A stretch of 64,000 nucleotides of DNA from Paenibacillus_AR sp051594765 (GCF_051594765.1 NZ_JBPPGJ010000005.1:124001-188000), one strand, 5' to 3'. Positions 27,780 through 36,965 are shown, counted from the first letter of the stretch. Numbers and translations: made by a program. Notes: generated by a model from the sequence alone, not told the origin.

Positions 27780-29756
27780 ATGGCGGAACAGATCGAATTG
27801 TTTGCGAATCAAGGACAGCCGCAGGCTACCGGGTATGATGCGGATGATATACAGGTGCTGGAGGGGCTTGTAGCCGTACGCAAGCGGCCCGGTATGTATA
27901 TCGGGAGCACAGGCCCGTCGGGATTGCACCATCTGGTTTGGGAAATTGTCGATAATGCGGTGGACGAGCACCTGGCGAAGTACTGCACGGAAATCCAGGT
28001 GACCATCCACAAGGACCAATCCATAACCGTCAAAGATAACGGCCGGGGCATCCCGACCGCCATGCATAAGACCGGCGTACCCACGCCGCAGGTGGTATAT
28101 ACGGTACTCCACGCGGGCGGCAAGTTCGGAGGCGCCGGCTATAAGAAGTCCGGAGGCCTTCACGGTGTAGGCGCCTCGGTGACGAATGCCCTCTCCGAAT
28201 GGCTCGAGGTGACGATCTGGCGGGAGGGCAAGACCCACCGGATGCGCTTCGAGTCCTGGACGGATGCGAAGGGCGTCGATCATGTGGGCGAGCCGGTCAC
28301 CGGGCTGGAGGTGCTGGGCAACACGAACCGCACCGGCACCAGCGTCACCTTCCGGCCGGACGCCAAGGTGTTCGCCGGCGGCATCGCCGTCAGCTACGAC
28401 ACCTTGTCGGAGCGCCTCCAGGAGATCGCCTTCCTGAACTCAGGCCTGAAGGTCGTGTTGAAGGACGAGCGGAGCGGCAACGAGGACACCTACCTGTACG
28501 AAGGAGGCGCCAGCCAGTTCGTGCAGTTCCTGAATGAGGACAAGACCGTCCTCCATCCCGTCATCCATTTCATGGCCGAGAAGGATGACATCGAGGTGGA
28601 AGTGGCCCTGCAGTACAACGACGGCTACACCGAAACCATCGCTTCCTTCGTGAACTCCATTCCGACCCGCGGAGGAGGAACCCATGAAACCGGATTCAAG
28701 ACGGCGTTTACCCGTGTGATGAATGATTATGCACGCAAAGCGGCCATCCTGAAGGAAAAGGATAAGAATCTGGAGGGCGCCGACCTGCGGGAAGGCATGA
28801 TGGCGGTCATCAACATCAAGATGGGCGAGGTGGAGTTCGTCGGCCAGACGAAGGACCAGCTGGGCAGCGCCTCCGCCCGGGGGGCCGTGGATTCCGTCGT
28901 GTCGGACAAGCTGGGCGTCTTCCTGGAGGAGAACCCGCAGATCGCCCAGTCTCTGCTCAAGAAGGCCGTCCAAGCCTCCAAGGCCCGGGAAGCGGCCCGC
29001 AAGGCAAGGGAGGAGGTCCGCACCGGCAAGAAGGGGAAGAGCGAGAGCTCCAACCTGAACGGCAAGCTGACCCCCGCCCAATCGAAGGATTATATGTCGA
29101 ACGAGCTCTTCATCGTGGAAGGGGATTCCGCCGGCGGGTCGGCCAAGCAGGGCCGGGATTCGAAGCATCAGGCTATCCTGCCCCTGAAGGGCAAGCCGAT
29201 GAATCCGGAGAAGGCCAAGCTGATCGACATTCTGAAGAACGACGAATACAAGGCCATCATCTCGGCCATCGGTGCCGGCGTCGGCTCCGAGTTCGATCCC
29301 AGCGAGACCAATTACGGCAAGATTATCATCATGACCGATGCAGACACGGACGGCGCCCATATCCAGGTGCTGCTCCTGACCTTCTTCTACCGGTATATGA
29401 AGCCTCTGATCGATGCCGGACGGGTGTTCATCGCCCAGCCGCCGCTGTTCAAGGTGACGAAGAAGTCCGGCAAGAACACCATGCTGAAGTATGCCTACTC
29501 CGATGAGGATCTCGCGCAGATCGCCAAGGAATTCGGCAAAGGCTACGAGCTCCAGCGCTACAAGGGCTTGGGCGAGATGAATCCCGAGCAGCTGTGGGAA
29601 ACCACCATGGATCCCGCCGCCCGATCCCTCTACCAGGTCCAGATCGAGGATGCCGCCAAGGCGGAGCGCCGGGTGTCCACCCTCATGGGGGACAAGGTGG
29701 AGCCGCGCAAGCGCTGGATTATCGAGAATGTGGATTTTACGGAGTACGAGGAATAG
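27780..29756 (+). CDS. parE: DNA topoisomerase IV subunit B
   Basis: 658-aa type IIA topoisomerase ATPase subunit that with ParC decatenates daughter chromosomes. GHKL ATP-binding motifs: EIVDNAVDE (catalytic Glu), DNGRGIP, and GGKFGG ... KKSGGLHGVGASVTNALS. The Toprim domain has EGDSAGGSAKQGRD and DADTDGAHI. The C-terminal end is typical of ParE (RRVSTLMGDKVEPRKRWIIENV). GAGGGTGG precedes the ATG. parC follows at a short distance, the standard parE-parC order of Firmicutes. Confidence 0.97.
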   Translation: MAEQIELFANQGQPQATGYDADDIQVLEGLVAVRKRPGMYIGSTGPSGLHHLVWEIVDNAVDEHLAKYCTEIQVTIHKDQSITVKDNGRGIPTAMHKTGVPTPQVVYTVLHAGGKFGGAGYKKSGGLHGVGASVTNALSEWLEVTIWREGKTHRMRFESWTDAKGVDHVGEPVTGLEVLGNTNRTGTSVTFRPDAKVFAGGIAVSYDTLSERLQEIAFLNSGLKVVLKDERSGNEDTYLYEGGASQFVQFLNEDKTVLHPVIHFMAEKDDIEVEVALQYNDGYTETIASFVNSIPTRGGGTHETGFKTAFTRVMNDYARKAAILKEKDKNLEGADLREGMMAVINIKMGEVEFVGQTKDQLGSASARGAVDSVVSDKLGVFLEENPQIAQSLLKKAVQASKAREAARKAREEVRTGKKGKSESSNLNGKLTPAQSKDYMSNELFIVEGDSAGGSAKQGRDSKHQAILPLKGKPMNPEKAKLIDILKNDEYKAIISAIGAGVGSEFDPSETNYGKIIIMTDADTDGAHIQVLLLTFFYRYMKPLIDAGRVFIAQPPLFKVTKKSGKNTMLKYAYSDEDLAQIAKEFGKGYELQRYKGLGEMNPEQLWETTMDPAARSLYQVQIEDAAKAERRVSTLMGDKVEPRKRWIIENVDFTEYEE

Positions 29757-29811
29757 ACGGGCTGCGATCCGCCAGGTACGGGGATAACAGCATCGGTTGG
29801 GGGTTATTCAA

Positions 29812-32259
29812 TTGAGCGTAAATGAGCAATTTATGCCGGCATTCCTGGAGGATGTGGTCGGGGACCGGTTCGGACGTTATTCCAAATATATCATTCAAGA
29901 CCGCGCCATTCCCGATGTGCGCGACGGGCTGAAGCCCGTCCAGCGGCGGATTCTATATGCCATGTACGATGCGGGCAATACACCGGACAAGCCGTACCGG
30001 AAGTCCGCCAAGACCGTGGGAGACGTAATGGGCAACTTCCACCCCCATGGGGACTCCTCCATCTACGAGGGAATGGTCCGGATGGCCCAGCCTTGGAAAA
30101 TGGGGCATGTCCTGGTGGACGGACACGGCAACTGGGGCTCCATGGACGATGATCCGGCAGCGGCCATGCGTTATACGGAGGCCCGCTTGTCCGAGATCGC
30201 CATGGAGCTTCTGCGGGATATCGACAAGCGCACGGTATTGTTCAAGGACAACTTCGACAATTCCACCAAGGAGCCGACGGTGCTGCCTTCCCGCTACCCG
30301 AATCTTCTGGTGAACGGGGTCAGCGGCATCTCCTCCGGCTTCGCGACGGAGATTCCCCCGCATAACCTGCGTGAGGTTATCAACGCCTGCGTTATGATCA
30401 TGGAGAAGCCGGAATCGACGCTGGAGGACCTCATGACCGCCATTCAAGGTCCGGACTTCCCGACCGGCGGCATCATCATGGGCTCAGAGGGCATCAAGGA
30501 AGCCTTCCGGACGGGCAAGGGCCGCATCTATCTGCGGGCCCGCACGGCGATCGAGGATCTGCGCGGCGGCAAGCAGCAGATCGTGATTACGGAGATCCCG
30601 TACCAGGTGGTCAAGTCCAAGCTGGTTACGGCCATTGAGAATATCCGCCTCGAGAAGAAGGTGGAGGGGATCGCCGAGGTTCGGGACGAGAGCGGCCGCA
30701 ACGGCCTGCGCATCGTCATCGAGCTGAAGAAGGAGGCGGATGCCCAAGGCATTCTGGCCTTCCTCCTGAAGAAGACGGACCTGCAGGTGACGTACAACTT
30801 CAATATGGTGGCCATCGTGAACAAGACACCGGTCCAGATGGGGCTGAAGGCCATTCTGGAGGCCTATGTGGAGCACCAGAAGGAGGTCGTCACCTTCCGC
30901 ACCCGCTATGAGCTGGAGAAGGCTGAGGACCGGGCTCACGTGCTGGAAGGCCTTGTCAAGGCGTTGAACATCTTAGACGATGTGATCGCCACGATCAAGG
31001 CCTCGAAGAACCGGCAGGACGCCCAGAAGAACCTGGTGGAGCAATATGGGTTCACCGAGCGCCAGGCGGACGCCATCCTGACCCTGCAGCTGTACCGGCT
31101 GACCAACCTGGAGATCCATTCGCTGGAGAAGGAGCTGAAGGAGCTCCAGAAGACCATCGACTACCTGAAGGGCATTCTCGGCAGCACGGCCAAGCTGATC
31201 AAGGTTATCAGAGAAGAGATGACCGAGATCCGGGATAAGTTCGGCATCGACCGCCGTTCGGACATCCAGGGCGAGGTCGAGGAGCTGAAGGTGAACGTGC
31301 AGGTGCTGGTCAACGCGGAGGATGTGTACGTCACGCTCTCCGGCGAAGGCTACATCAAGCGGACCTCCAAGCTTTCCTTCACCCGTTCGGGCGGGGATAT
31401 CGGCAGCAGCGGTGTGAAGGAGGGAGATTACGTCAAGCATCTCCTGGAGGTCAACACTATTGAGAACCTGCTCATGTTCACCCGCAAGGGGCAGTATTAC
31501 CTCCTGCCTGTCCACCAGGTGCCCGAATATAAGTGGAAGGATACCGGAACGGCGGTGGTGAACGTCATCCCGATTCCGAAGGATGATTCGATTGTCAGCA
31601 TCATCCCGGTGAAGAGCTTCCAGGATGCCGGCAAATCGCTGGTCTTCGTCACCCGCGGCGGTCAAGTGAAGCGGACGGACCTGAAGGAGTATGAGACCAC
31701 CCGGTCCATCGGGATCACCGCTTGCAAGGTGTCCGAGAACGATGAAGTGCTGAAGGTGGAGCTATCGGACAACACCCGGGATCTGGTGCTGATCAGCAAA
31801 TTGGGCATGAGCATCCGCTTCCAGGAAGCGGAGGTAAATCCGATGGGCCGCGTTGCGGGCGGCGTGCGTGGCATTCAACTGCGGGAGGATGACGAGCTGG
31901 TCGCAGCGGAATGGGTTCGCGGCGAGGAAGGAGAGATCCTGGTCGTCTCCGACATCGGCTTTGCCAAGCGCAGCTTTGTCTTCGATTACCCGATGCAGGG
32001 GCGCGGAGGCAAAGGCGTCATTACCTTTGAATTCAAGGAAGGCAAAAGGGTGCGGCCCAACGGGGCGGCATTGGCGGGCGCCTACGCCGTCAAGACTCCT
32101 TTTGGCCTGATCGCCGTTACCAAGAATGGAGAGAGGTACGCGTTTACAACGGAGGACACTCCCATCGAGGACCGGAAATCCACCGGGATCAGCGTGGTTC
32201 CCGTGGCCAAAGGCGATATGATATCGGATATGATCCGTCTACCGAACGTTCAATCGTAG
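29812..32259 (+). CDS. parC: DNA topoisomerase IV subunit A
   Basis: 815 aa. TTG start at 29812 chosen (MSVNEQFMPAFLED) because GGGGG lies ~8 nt upstream; a second TTG five codons earlier is less well placed. The active-site tyrosine is in MRYTEARLS, the quinolone-resistance region reads HPHGDSSIYEGMVRMAQPW, and the C-terminal beta-pinwheel has repeated G-x-(V/I)-K-R blades. Transcribed with parE 55 nt upstream. Its last 10 bp overlap the 3' end of a convergent small gene. Confidence 0.96.
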   Translation: MSVNEQFMPAFLEDVVGDRFGRYSKYIIQDRAIPDVRDGLKPVQRRILYAMYDAGNTPDKPYRKSAKTVGDVMGNFHPHGDSSIYEGMVRMAQPWKMGHVLVDGHGNWGSMDDDPAAAMRYTEARLSEIAMELLRDIDKRTVLFKDNFDNSTKEPTVLPSRYPNLLVNGVSGISSGFATEIPPHNLREVINACVMIMEKPESTLEDLMTAIQGPDFPTGGIIMGSEGIKEAFRTGKGRIYLRARTAIEDLRGGKQQIVITEIPYQVVKSKLVTAIENIRLEKKVEGIAEVRDESGRNGLRIVIELKKEADAQGILAFLLKKTDLQVTYNFNMVAIVNKTPVQMGLKAILEAYVEHQKEVVTFRTRYELEKAEDRAHVLEGLVKALNILDDVIATIKASKNRQDAQKNLVEQYGFTERQADAILTLQLYRLTNLEIHSLEKELKELQKTIDYLKGILGSTAKLIKVIREEMTEIRDKFGIDRRSDIQGEVEELKVNVQVLVNAEDVYVTLSGEGYIKRTSKLSFTRSGGDIGSSGVKEGDYVKHLLEVNTIENLLMFTRKGQYYLLPVHQVPEYKWKDTGTAVVNVIPIPKDDSIVSIIPVKSFQDAGKSLVFVTRGGQVKRTDLKEYETTRSIGITACKVSENDEVLKVELSDNTRDLVLISKLGMSIRFQEAEVNPMGRVAGGVRGIQLREDDELVAAEWVRGEEGEILVVSDIGFAKRSFVFDYPMQGRGGKGVITFEFKEGKRVRPNGAALAGAYAVKTPFGLIAVTKNGERYAFTTEDTPIEDRKSTGISVVPVAKGDMISDMIRLPNVQS

Positions 32260-32423
32260 GTGGCGCATGGCGGATCCAGCTTCTCCAGCAAGAGCAAGGC
32301 CACTTCGAGCACCGCCCACACGGGCATGGGCTCGTCTTTTTTGTCGATCCAACTCGGATCGTGAATCAATCCTTCCGCCAGGGCTCGTTTGACGATTTCG
32401 ATCTTATGCTGTTCGTTAGGCAT
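32250..32423 (-). CDS. 57-aa hypothetical protein converging on parC
   Basis: Start at 32423 chosen because GGGAGGG stands 8 nt upstream. The peptide (MPNEQHKIEIVKRALAEGLI ... PVWAVLEVALLLLEKLDPP) is predicted mainly helical with an amphipathic C-terminal helix and no membrane or signal segment. Its stop codon lies inside the parC 3' end (10-bp tail overlap). The good ribosome site and parC-like composition support a real gene, but I do not recognise the family. Confidence 0.6.
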   Translation of the reverse strand: MPNEQHKIEIVKRALAEGLIHDPSWIDKKDEPMPVWAVLEVALLLLEKLDPPCATYD

Positions 32424-32530
32424 GGGGAATCCCTCCCGGCACATCTGTCTAGGGCAGCGGGATTCGGCAGCTAAGTGCGGAAATACCATGCCCTGCTATC
32501 AGCATATGTTGAAAAAACGCACAAGGTTCC

Positions 32531-32602
32531 TCAATCAGTCGATTGATGTCCTAAAATATTAAGGAGATTAACCTTTTTCCTTCGTGGTCCGGGTGGTATA
32601 AT
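32531..32602 (+). promoter_or_regulatory. Promoter and candidate operator of the MarR gene
   Basis: An extended -10 TGGTATAAT (TATAAT 32597-32602), with no good -35. A perfect-arm dyad TCAATC-AGTC-GATTGA (32531-32546) lies ~50 bp upstream, the kind of palindrome MarR proteins bind. Confidence 0.5.
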
Positions 32603-32637
32603 GAGAGTATTCGATAGGCTCGGGGTGAAGGGTAAAC

Positions 32638-33042
32638 ATGTATGCTCAGGAATTCGGCAAGCTGTGGTACAAGATGTCCCGTGATTTGAAGACCCATATG
32701 GAGACGGAGCTGGCCCCGGGGTTGACGGAGGGGCAGCTCGCCGTGCTGGAGCTGCTTCTGCCGGAGGAGCGGATGAAGCCCTCCGATTTTTTGCCGCATC
32801 TCTCGACAACGCCTGCAGCGGTTACGACCCTGCTGGACCGCATGGAAAAGGCCGGACTCATCGAACGGGAGCGGGATGAGAAGGACCGCCGCATCGTGTG
32901 GATCTCAGCCACCGCCAAGGGGAAGGAAGAATGCATGAGGGGGATGGAGATCCGCAAGCGGTTCCTGGAATCCTACCTGAACCGGATCTCCTCCCATAAC
33001 CAGCAGCTGCTGGTCTATCTTCTGGGCAAGGTCGCCAACTGA
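32638..33042 (+). CDS. MarR-family transcriptional regulator
   Basis: 134 aa, normal MarR size. The winged helix-turn-helix spans ~30-100: LTEGQLAVLELLLPE, MKPSDFLPHLSTTPAAVTTLLDRMEKAGLIERERDEKDRR, with the D-x-R-x wing motif DEKDRRIVWIS. MarR dimers usually repress nearby genes and release DNA on binding small aromatics or on oxidation. No obvious target gene is adjacent, so autoregulation through the upstream dyad is the only local hint. Confidence 0.9.
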   Translation: MYAQEFGKLWYKMSRDLKTHMETELAPGLTEGQLAVLELLLPEERMKPSDFLPHLSTTPAAVTTLLDRMEKAGLIERERDEKDRRIVWISATAKGKEECMRGMEIRKRFLESYLNRISSHNQQLLVYLLGKVAN

Positions 33043-33047
33043 CGGCA

Positions 33048-33092
33048 GAACAGCCCCCGTACCTCCAACCGGAGGATGCGGGGGCTGTTCTG
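33048..33092 (+). terminator. Hairpin after the MarR gene
   Basis: GAACAGCCCCCG pairs perfectly with CGGGGGCTGTTC, with an inner CCTCC/GGAGG stem. T-run is poor (CTGTGT), so it may serve both convergent genes or act as a 3' stabiliser. Confidence 0.7.
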
Positions 33093-33108
33093 TGTAACGG
33101 CGTATGCT

Positions 33109-33348
33109 TCATCGGTACCTAGAGGGGGATTCCTGCCGGCCCGGGGATTCCAGCAGCTTCACCTGTTCGGGAAGCTGTGGATTCCACTCGATGTAGCCCA
33201 TATCCGCAAGCTTCTTCAGGATCGACCGGATGTCGCTGTCCGAGCGGCCGGTCTTGATGCAGAGCTTGCGGATGGACGGGACGGTCTGGGTCATTCGGGA
33301 ATGATTGATCAGAATCCGCAGTACTTTGCGGTCGATATCCTCCATCAT
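33109..33348 (-). CDS. Small winged-helix DNA-binding-like protein
   Basis: 79 aa (or 78 from the second ATG). AGGTGAT lies ~8 nt upstream. The sequence (RKVLRILINHSRMTQTVPSI, then KLCIKTGRSDSDIRSILKKLADMGYIEW) looks like a stand-alone winged helix-turn-helix similar in pattern to the LexA or ArsR DNA-binding domain, with no effector domain. A short Ser/Arg-rich tail follows. Target unknown. Weak family assignment, but the helix pattern is good. Confidence 0.65.
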   Translation of the reverse strand: MMEDIDRKVLRILINHSRMTQTVPSIRKLCIKTGRSDSDIRSILKKLADMGYIEWNPQLPEQVKLLESPGRQESPSRYR

Positions 33349-33395
33349 ATGCGATCACCTGTTCCCATTATATCAGATCGGGAAGAAGATGTCGC

Positions 33396-34118
33396 TTATT
33401 CTTGAAGCATTGCCGCGTCCCATATGTTCCAGGGGAACTCGGATGGGGGAGCACAGCGGAATGTCACGGGCTCGCGCTGTACCGGATGCTCGAAGTGCAG
33501 GTAAGCGGACCAGAGCGCGATCTGCTGCCCGGGCTTGTTCAGCGCTGCGCCGTACTTCTGGTCGCCGTACAGGGGACAGCCTATGGCCGCCATCTGAACC
33601 CGGATCTGATGCGACCGGCCGGTCAGGAGCTCCACACGGACAAGGGACAGGCCGCCGGAGGAGCCCAGCACCTCGTAATCGAGCACGGCCTCCTTGGCAT
33701 CGGGATGGCTGCCCTTCGGCACCGCCTGGACGGTGTTGGTCCGGCTGTCCTTCAGCAGATGATGCGTCAGACGGCCAGTGGGCTGGGACGGCGTACCGTG
33801 CACGACCGCCAGATACCGCTTGCCGAAGCTGCGGGTCCGGACGGCGTCCGAGAGGCGGGAGGCGGCCTTGGAGGTCTTGGCGAAGACCATAACCCCGCCG
33901 ACGGGCCGGTCGAGCCGGTGGACCAAGCCCAGGAATACGTTGCCGGGCTTACCGTGGCGCTCCTTCAGATCCTGCTTCAGCTCGGTCAGGAGATCCGGGT
34001 CCTTGGACTCGTCCTCCTGCGTCGGCATGTTGACGGGCTTCACCACGATCAGAATATGGTTGTCCTCGTACAGCACGGGAATGCCGCCTCCGGAGGAGCT
34101 GCTGCTGGGGGAGCCCAT
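33396..34118 (-). CDS. RluA-family pseudouridine synthase
   Basis: 240 aa. Catalytic Asp70 sits in the family motif HRLDRPVGGVM, and the LLTGRSHQIRVQMAAIGCPLYGD block follows. There is no N-terminal S4 domain; instead a short Ser/Gly-rich leader (SPSSSSSGGG). GGGAGGCG precedes the ATG. It lies 3 nt after the stop of an SAM-dependent methyltransferase gene, so both are one transcription unit, probably an RNA-modification pair. The exact uridine target in rRNA or tRNA cannot be told from sequence. Confidence 0.92.
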   Translation of the reverse strand: MGSPSSSSSGGGIPVLYEDNHILIVVKPVNMPTQEDESKDPDLLTELKQDLKERHGKPGNVFLGLVHRLDRPVGGVMVFAKTSKAASRLSDAVRTRSFGKRYLAVVHGTPSQPTGRLTHHLLKDSRTNTVQAVPKGSHPDAKEAVLDYEVLGSSGGLSLVRVELLTGRSHQIRVQMAAIGCPLYGDQKYGAALNKPGQQIALWSAYLHFEHPVQREPVTFRCAPPSEFPWNIWDAAMLQE

Positions 34119-34121
34119 GGG

Positions 34122-34985
34122 CTACGCCTCCCAGCGGCCCAGGATGCCGCACGGCAGGTTCAATCCGGAGGCCGTGATCGGCAGGCCGATTTCGCCGGAG
34201 GAAATGCTGCCGCCGTACTCGTTCTTCAGGGCCATGGACAAGATGTTCGTCAATACGGAGGACGAGATGCCTGTCGTATAGGAATTGATCAGGAAGAACA
34301 GGGGCTTCGGGGTCAGAATCGACCGGCAGGAGTCGACGAAGCGGTACAGATCGGTCTCCAGCTTCCACATTTCCCCATTGGGGCCGCGCCCGTAGGAGGG
34401 CGGATCCATGATGATCGCATCGTAGGTATTGCCGCGGCGCTGCTCCCGCTGGACGAACTTGAACACGTCATCGGTGATGAAGCGGACCGGCTTGTCCCCC
34501 AAGCCCGAGGCCTGCAGGTTTTCCTTGGCCCAGAGGACCATGCCCTTGGCCGCATCCACATGGCACACCTCCGCGCCGGCACTTGCGCAGGCAACCGTGG
34601 CGCCACCGGTGTATGCGAAGAGGTTCAGTACCTTGATGGGACGTCCGGCACCGCGGATCTTGCCCATCATCCATTTCCAGTTGACCTGCTGCTCCGGGAA
34701 CAATCCGGTGTGCTTGAAGCCGGTCGGCTTGATGATAAACTTCAGGTTCTCGTATGTAATCGTCCAGCGCTCGGGGAGCTTGACCTTCTCCTCCCATTGA
34801 CCGCCTCCGCTGGAGCTGCGGTGGTAATGCGCGTGGGCATCCTTCCACATGCCGGTCTCCTGCTGCAGCGGCCAGATGATCTGAGGGTCCGGACGGCGCA
34901 GGATATATCCGCCCCACCGCTCCAGTTTCTCTCCGCCGCCGGTGTCGAGCAGCTCGTAATCCTTCCATTCGTTCGCCAAGTACAT
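34122..34985 (-). CDS. Class I SAM-dependent RNA methyltransferase-like protein
   Basis: 287 aa. The Rossmann-fold methyltransferase core has motif I VLNLFAYTGGATVACASAGA (~120-140), acidic motif II HVDAAKG, and the catalytic-site motif DPPSYGRG (~205). This layout is like the RlmI/RlmK-type 23S rRNA cytosine/guanine methyltransferases, but no PUA or THUMP domain is present, so only the catalytic half is seen. Directly upstream of the pseudouridine synthase gene in the same operon. Substrate unassigned. Confidence 0.85.
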   Translation of the reverse strand: MYLANEWKDYELLDTGGGEKLERWGGYILRRPDPQIIWPLQQETGMWKDAHAHYHRSSSGGGQWEEKVKLPERWTITYENLKFIIKPTGFKHTGLFPEQQVNWKWMMGKIRGAGRPIKVLNLFAYTGGATVACASAGAEVCHVDAAKGMVLWAKENLQASGLGDKPVRFITDDVFKFVQREQRRGNTYDAIIMDPPSYGRGPNGEMWKLETDLYRFVDSCRSILTPKPLFFLINSYTTGISSSVLTNILSMALKNEYGGSISSGEIGLPITASGLNLPCGILGRWEA

Positions 34986-35251
34986 AAGTATCCATCCTTT
35001 GAGTAATAATCTTATCTATTCTACAACAGATGCTCTCGCAATATCCAGTATCCCGACCATCCCTTGATGTTCGGGAACATCGCCACGGATTCGACATACC
35101 TAACGCCATTAATCATCGACAATATAGTGAACCCGCTATCATCCGCAACGGGGGATTATTATACTGATAAGACATCCAACCCGATAGACGCATCCTTTTT
35201 TTGGGAATCACGCCGTTTGGGGCGATCTTGTCCTATGGGAGTGTGGGTAAC

Positions 35252-35644
35252 GTGTTCAAAATGACCTTGAATCAGAAGGACGGCATCTTGGTCATTTCGT
35301 ATTCGGGATATTTCACCGTCTATGATGCCAAGCTGTTTCAACGAGAACTGGAGCAGAAGATTCGGAACATCCGTCCGGAGGAGTATGTTCTGATCATCGA
35401 TATGCATGAGATTCGCCTGTCCAAGCAAGATCTGGCTCCGCTGTTGGATGAGATCAAGAGGACATATACGGATGCGCCCTTCCGATACATATTCGCCGTG
35501 GATGCGGAGGGTTGGATCGCGAAGGTGAAACGGAAGGACTTGGAGCGGGACAACTGGCAGGTCGTTCCGTCCGTTGACGATGCGCTGTCGAGAGTACGCC
35601 GAGGATTATGCCCGATCAAAAAGGATGCCGGTCACACCACGTGA
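35252..35644 (+). CDS. STAS-like hypothetical protein
   Basis: 130 aa from the GTG at 35252 (GGGAG 10 nt upstream); the TTG at 35201 gives a longer form without a site. The pattern of beta strands and helices (ILVISYSGYFTVYDAKLFQREL, YVLIIDMHEIRLSKQDLAPLL) resembles the STAS/anti-anti-sigma fold, but the phosphorylatable Ser/Thr motif is not clear. No rsbW-like or sigma-factor gene is nearby. The stop codon is inside the terminator stem. Confidence 0.6.
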   Translation: MFKMTLNQKDGILVISYSGYFTVYDAKLFQRELEQKIRNIRPEEYVLIIDMHEIRLSKQDLAPLLDEIKRTYTDAPFRYIFAVDAEGWIAKVKRKDLERDNWQVVPSVDDALSRVRRGLCPIKKDAGHTT

Positions 35645-35659
35645 CCGGCATTTTTTTTG
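35625..35659. terminator. Bidirectional terminator between the STAS-like gene and the parvulin gene
   Basis: ATGCCGGTCAC pairs perfectly with GTGACCGGCAT, followed by eight T; the reverse strand also has an A-rich flank. The stem includes the stop codon of the plus-strand gene. Confidence 0.93.
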
Positions 35660-35678
35660 TTGGGTGATTCACCAAGCC

Positions 35679-36812
35679 TTATGGCTGCGTCCGGAGGCTG
35701 GGAAGCTGCTCCAGGAACGCGGTGTATGCGGAGCTCTGCAGGCGGGAGTGCAGCTCGTTGCGGATCTCCTCAAGCTTGGGGGTGTGGCGGGCTTCCACTT
35801 GGATCACGTGATAGCCGTATTCCGTCTCAACGGGTTCCCCGATGGCACCGATCTCTTGGGAGAGAACCGCGTTCTTGAAGCCCGTCACCCATCCGCTGAT
35901 GGCTTCGTTCTCATAGCGGCCGCCCTGGTCCTTGGAGCCCGGGTCGTCCGAATACGTCTTGGCCGTGACGCCGAAGTCCGCTCCGGCCTTCAGCTTGGAA
36001 GCCACCTCCTTGGCCCGGGTCAAAGCCTCCTCCTTGGTGCGGGTCTTGCCGTCCTGCGTCTCGAACCCCACCAGAACATGGCGGACCGTCGCGGTGTCGT
36101 ATTCGTGGGACGTCGAGGCGCTCAAGTATGCGGCACGCAGCTGGTCTTCCGTAATCTGACGGTTGAAGTATGCGGCACGGACGGTATTCAGACGCAGGAA
36201 TTCCAGAAGATCGTTCTCCGTCAGCTTCAGCTCCTGCAGCCGCGAGCCCCAGGCTTGGTCACCGTTGACATTCTGCGCATACGCCGATTTCAGCTCCTGA
36301 AGGAGGGCAGGCGCCTGTTCCTTAGCCGCTTGCAGCATCGCATCGTCGGCACGGCCGGCGGTGATCAGGAATGCCGCCACCTCCTGTATGATCTGATCCC
36401 GGAAATTCGGGTCGGATATGTAATTCTGGAGAGAAGGCCTGTACAGCATGGCGATGGACATCTGCTTGTTCACACGGGACTGGGTGATCGTGTAGACCTT
36501 GTCGCCGTCCTTGTATTCGGCGATGGCCGTCTTCGAGCCCGGCTCGTCGATGGTGATCGTCCCGGTTTCCTCGTCCCAGCCCACTTCCTTGCCCAAGGAC
36601 TCGGAGACGAATCGGAGCGGCACATAGGTGGAACCGTCATAAATGAAGGGCGTCCCCTTCTCAGGCTGCTTCTCCACACCGTCGAAGAGGATCTTGAGCG
36701 GCCGGAACAGCACCTCGATCTGCTGCGTGTTGGCGGAGGCATACGCCGCCGTACCGGTAATCGCGCTGCCCAGCAGGGCGCCGATCACCAAGCCTTTGAG
36801 TTTGTCCTTCAA
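35679..36812 (-). CDS. Exported parvulin-type peptidyl-prolyl isomerase with stalk domain
   Basis: 377 aa. TTG start at 36812 chosen because GGAGGT lies 7 nt upstream; the longer frame crosses the divergent promoter region. Signal peptide (~1-25), one copper-amine-oxidase-like stalk motif (~35-90, STYVPLRFVSESLGKEVGW), a helical SurA/PrsA-like region, and a PpiC rotamase domain (~235-345, VRHVLVGF ... FGVTAKTYSDDPGSKDQGG). PrsA-type enzymes fold secreted proteins outside the membrane; no lipobox is seen, so it may be anchored by the N-terminal segment or released. Confidence 0.9.
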   Translation of the reverse strand: MKDKLKGLVIGALLGSAITGTAAYASANTQQIEVLFRPLKILFDGVEKQPEKGTPFIYDGSTYVPLRFVSESLGKEVGWDEETGTITIDEPGSKTAIAEYKDGDKVYTITQSRVNKQMSIAMLYRPSLQNYISDPNFRDQIIQEVAAFLITAGRADDAMLQAAKEQAPALLQELKSAYAQNVNGDQAWGSRLQELKLTENDLLEFLRLNTVRAAYFNRQITEDQLRAAYLSASTSHEYDTATVRHVLVGFETQDGKTRTKEEALTRAKEVASKLKAGADFGVTAKTYSDDPGSKDQGGRYENEAISGWVTGFKNAVLSQEIGAIGEPVETEYGYHVIQVEARHTPKLEEIRNELHSRLQSSAYTAFLEQLPSLRTQP

Positions 36813-36959
36813 AATGGGTACCTCCAGCTTCTTATTTGGATGATGGCCGAACGAAGAGCACATAACGTACCCCCGGCTCCGGCGACATATTCCTTCGACA
36901 TCATCTGCCGGATTTCCTTCATGATCCACATCGGAGCATCCAGAATCGACCGCTTCCGC

Positions 36960-36965
36960 TATAAT
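36960..36965 (+). promoter_or_regulatory. Candidate -10 of the GH26-like gene
   Basis: Perfect TATAAT 35 bp before the start codon; no convincing -35 at normal spacing. Confidence 0.4.

Noticed and set aside
33402..35006. 534-aa plus-strand frame
   Set aside because: Covers two genes on the other strand with complete catalytic motifs; composition (Gly/Val/Asp/His-rich) is typical of antisense frames.
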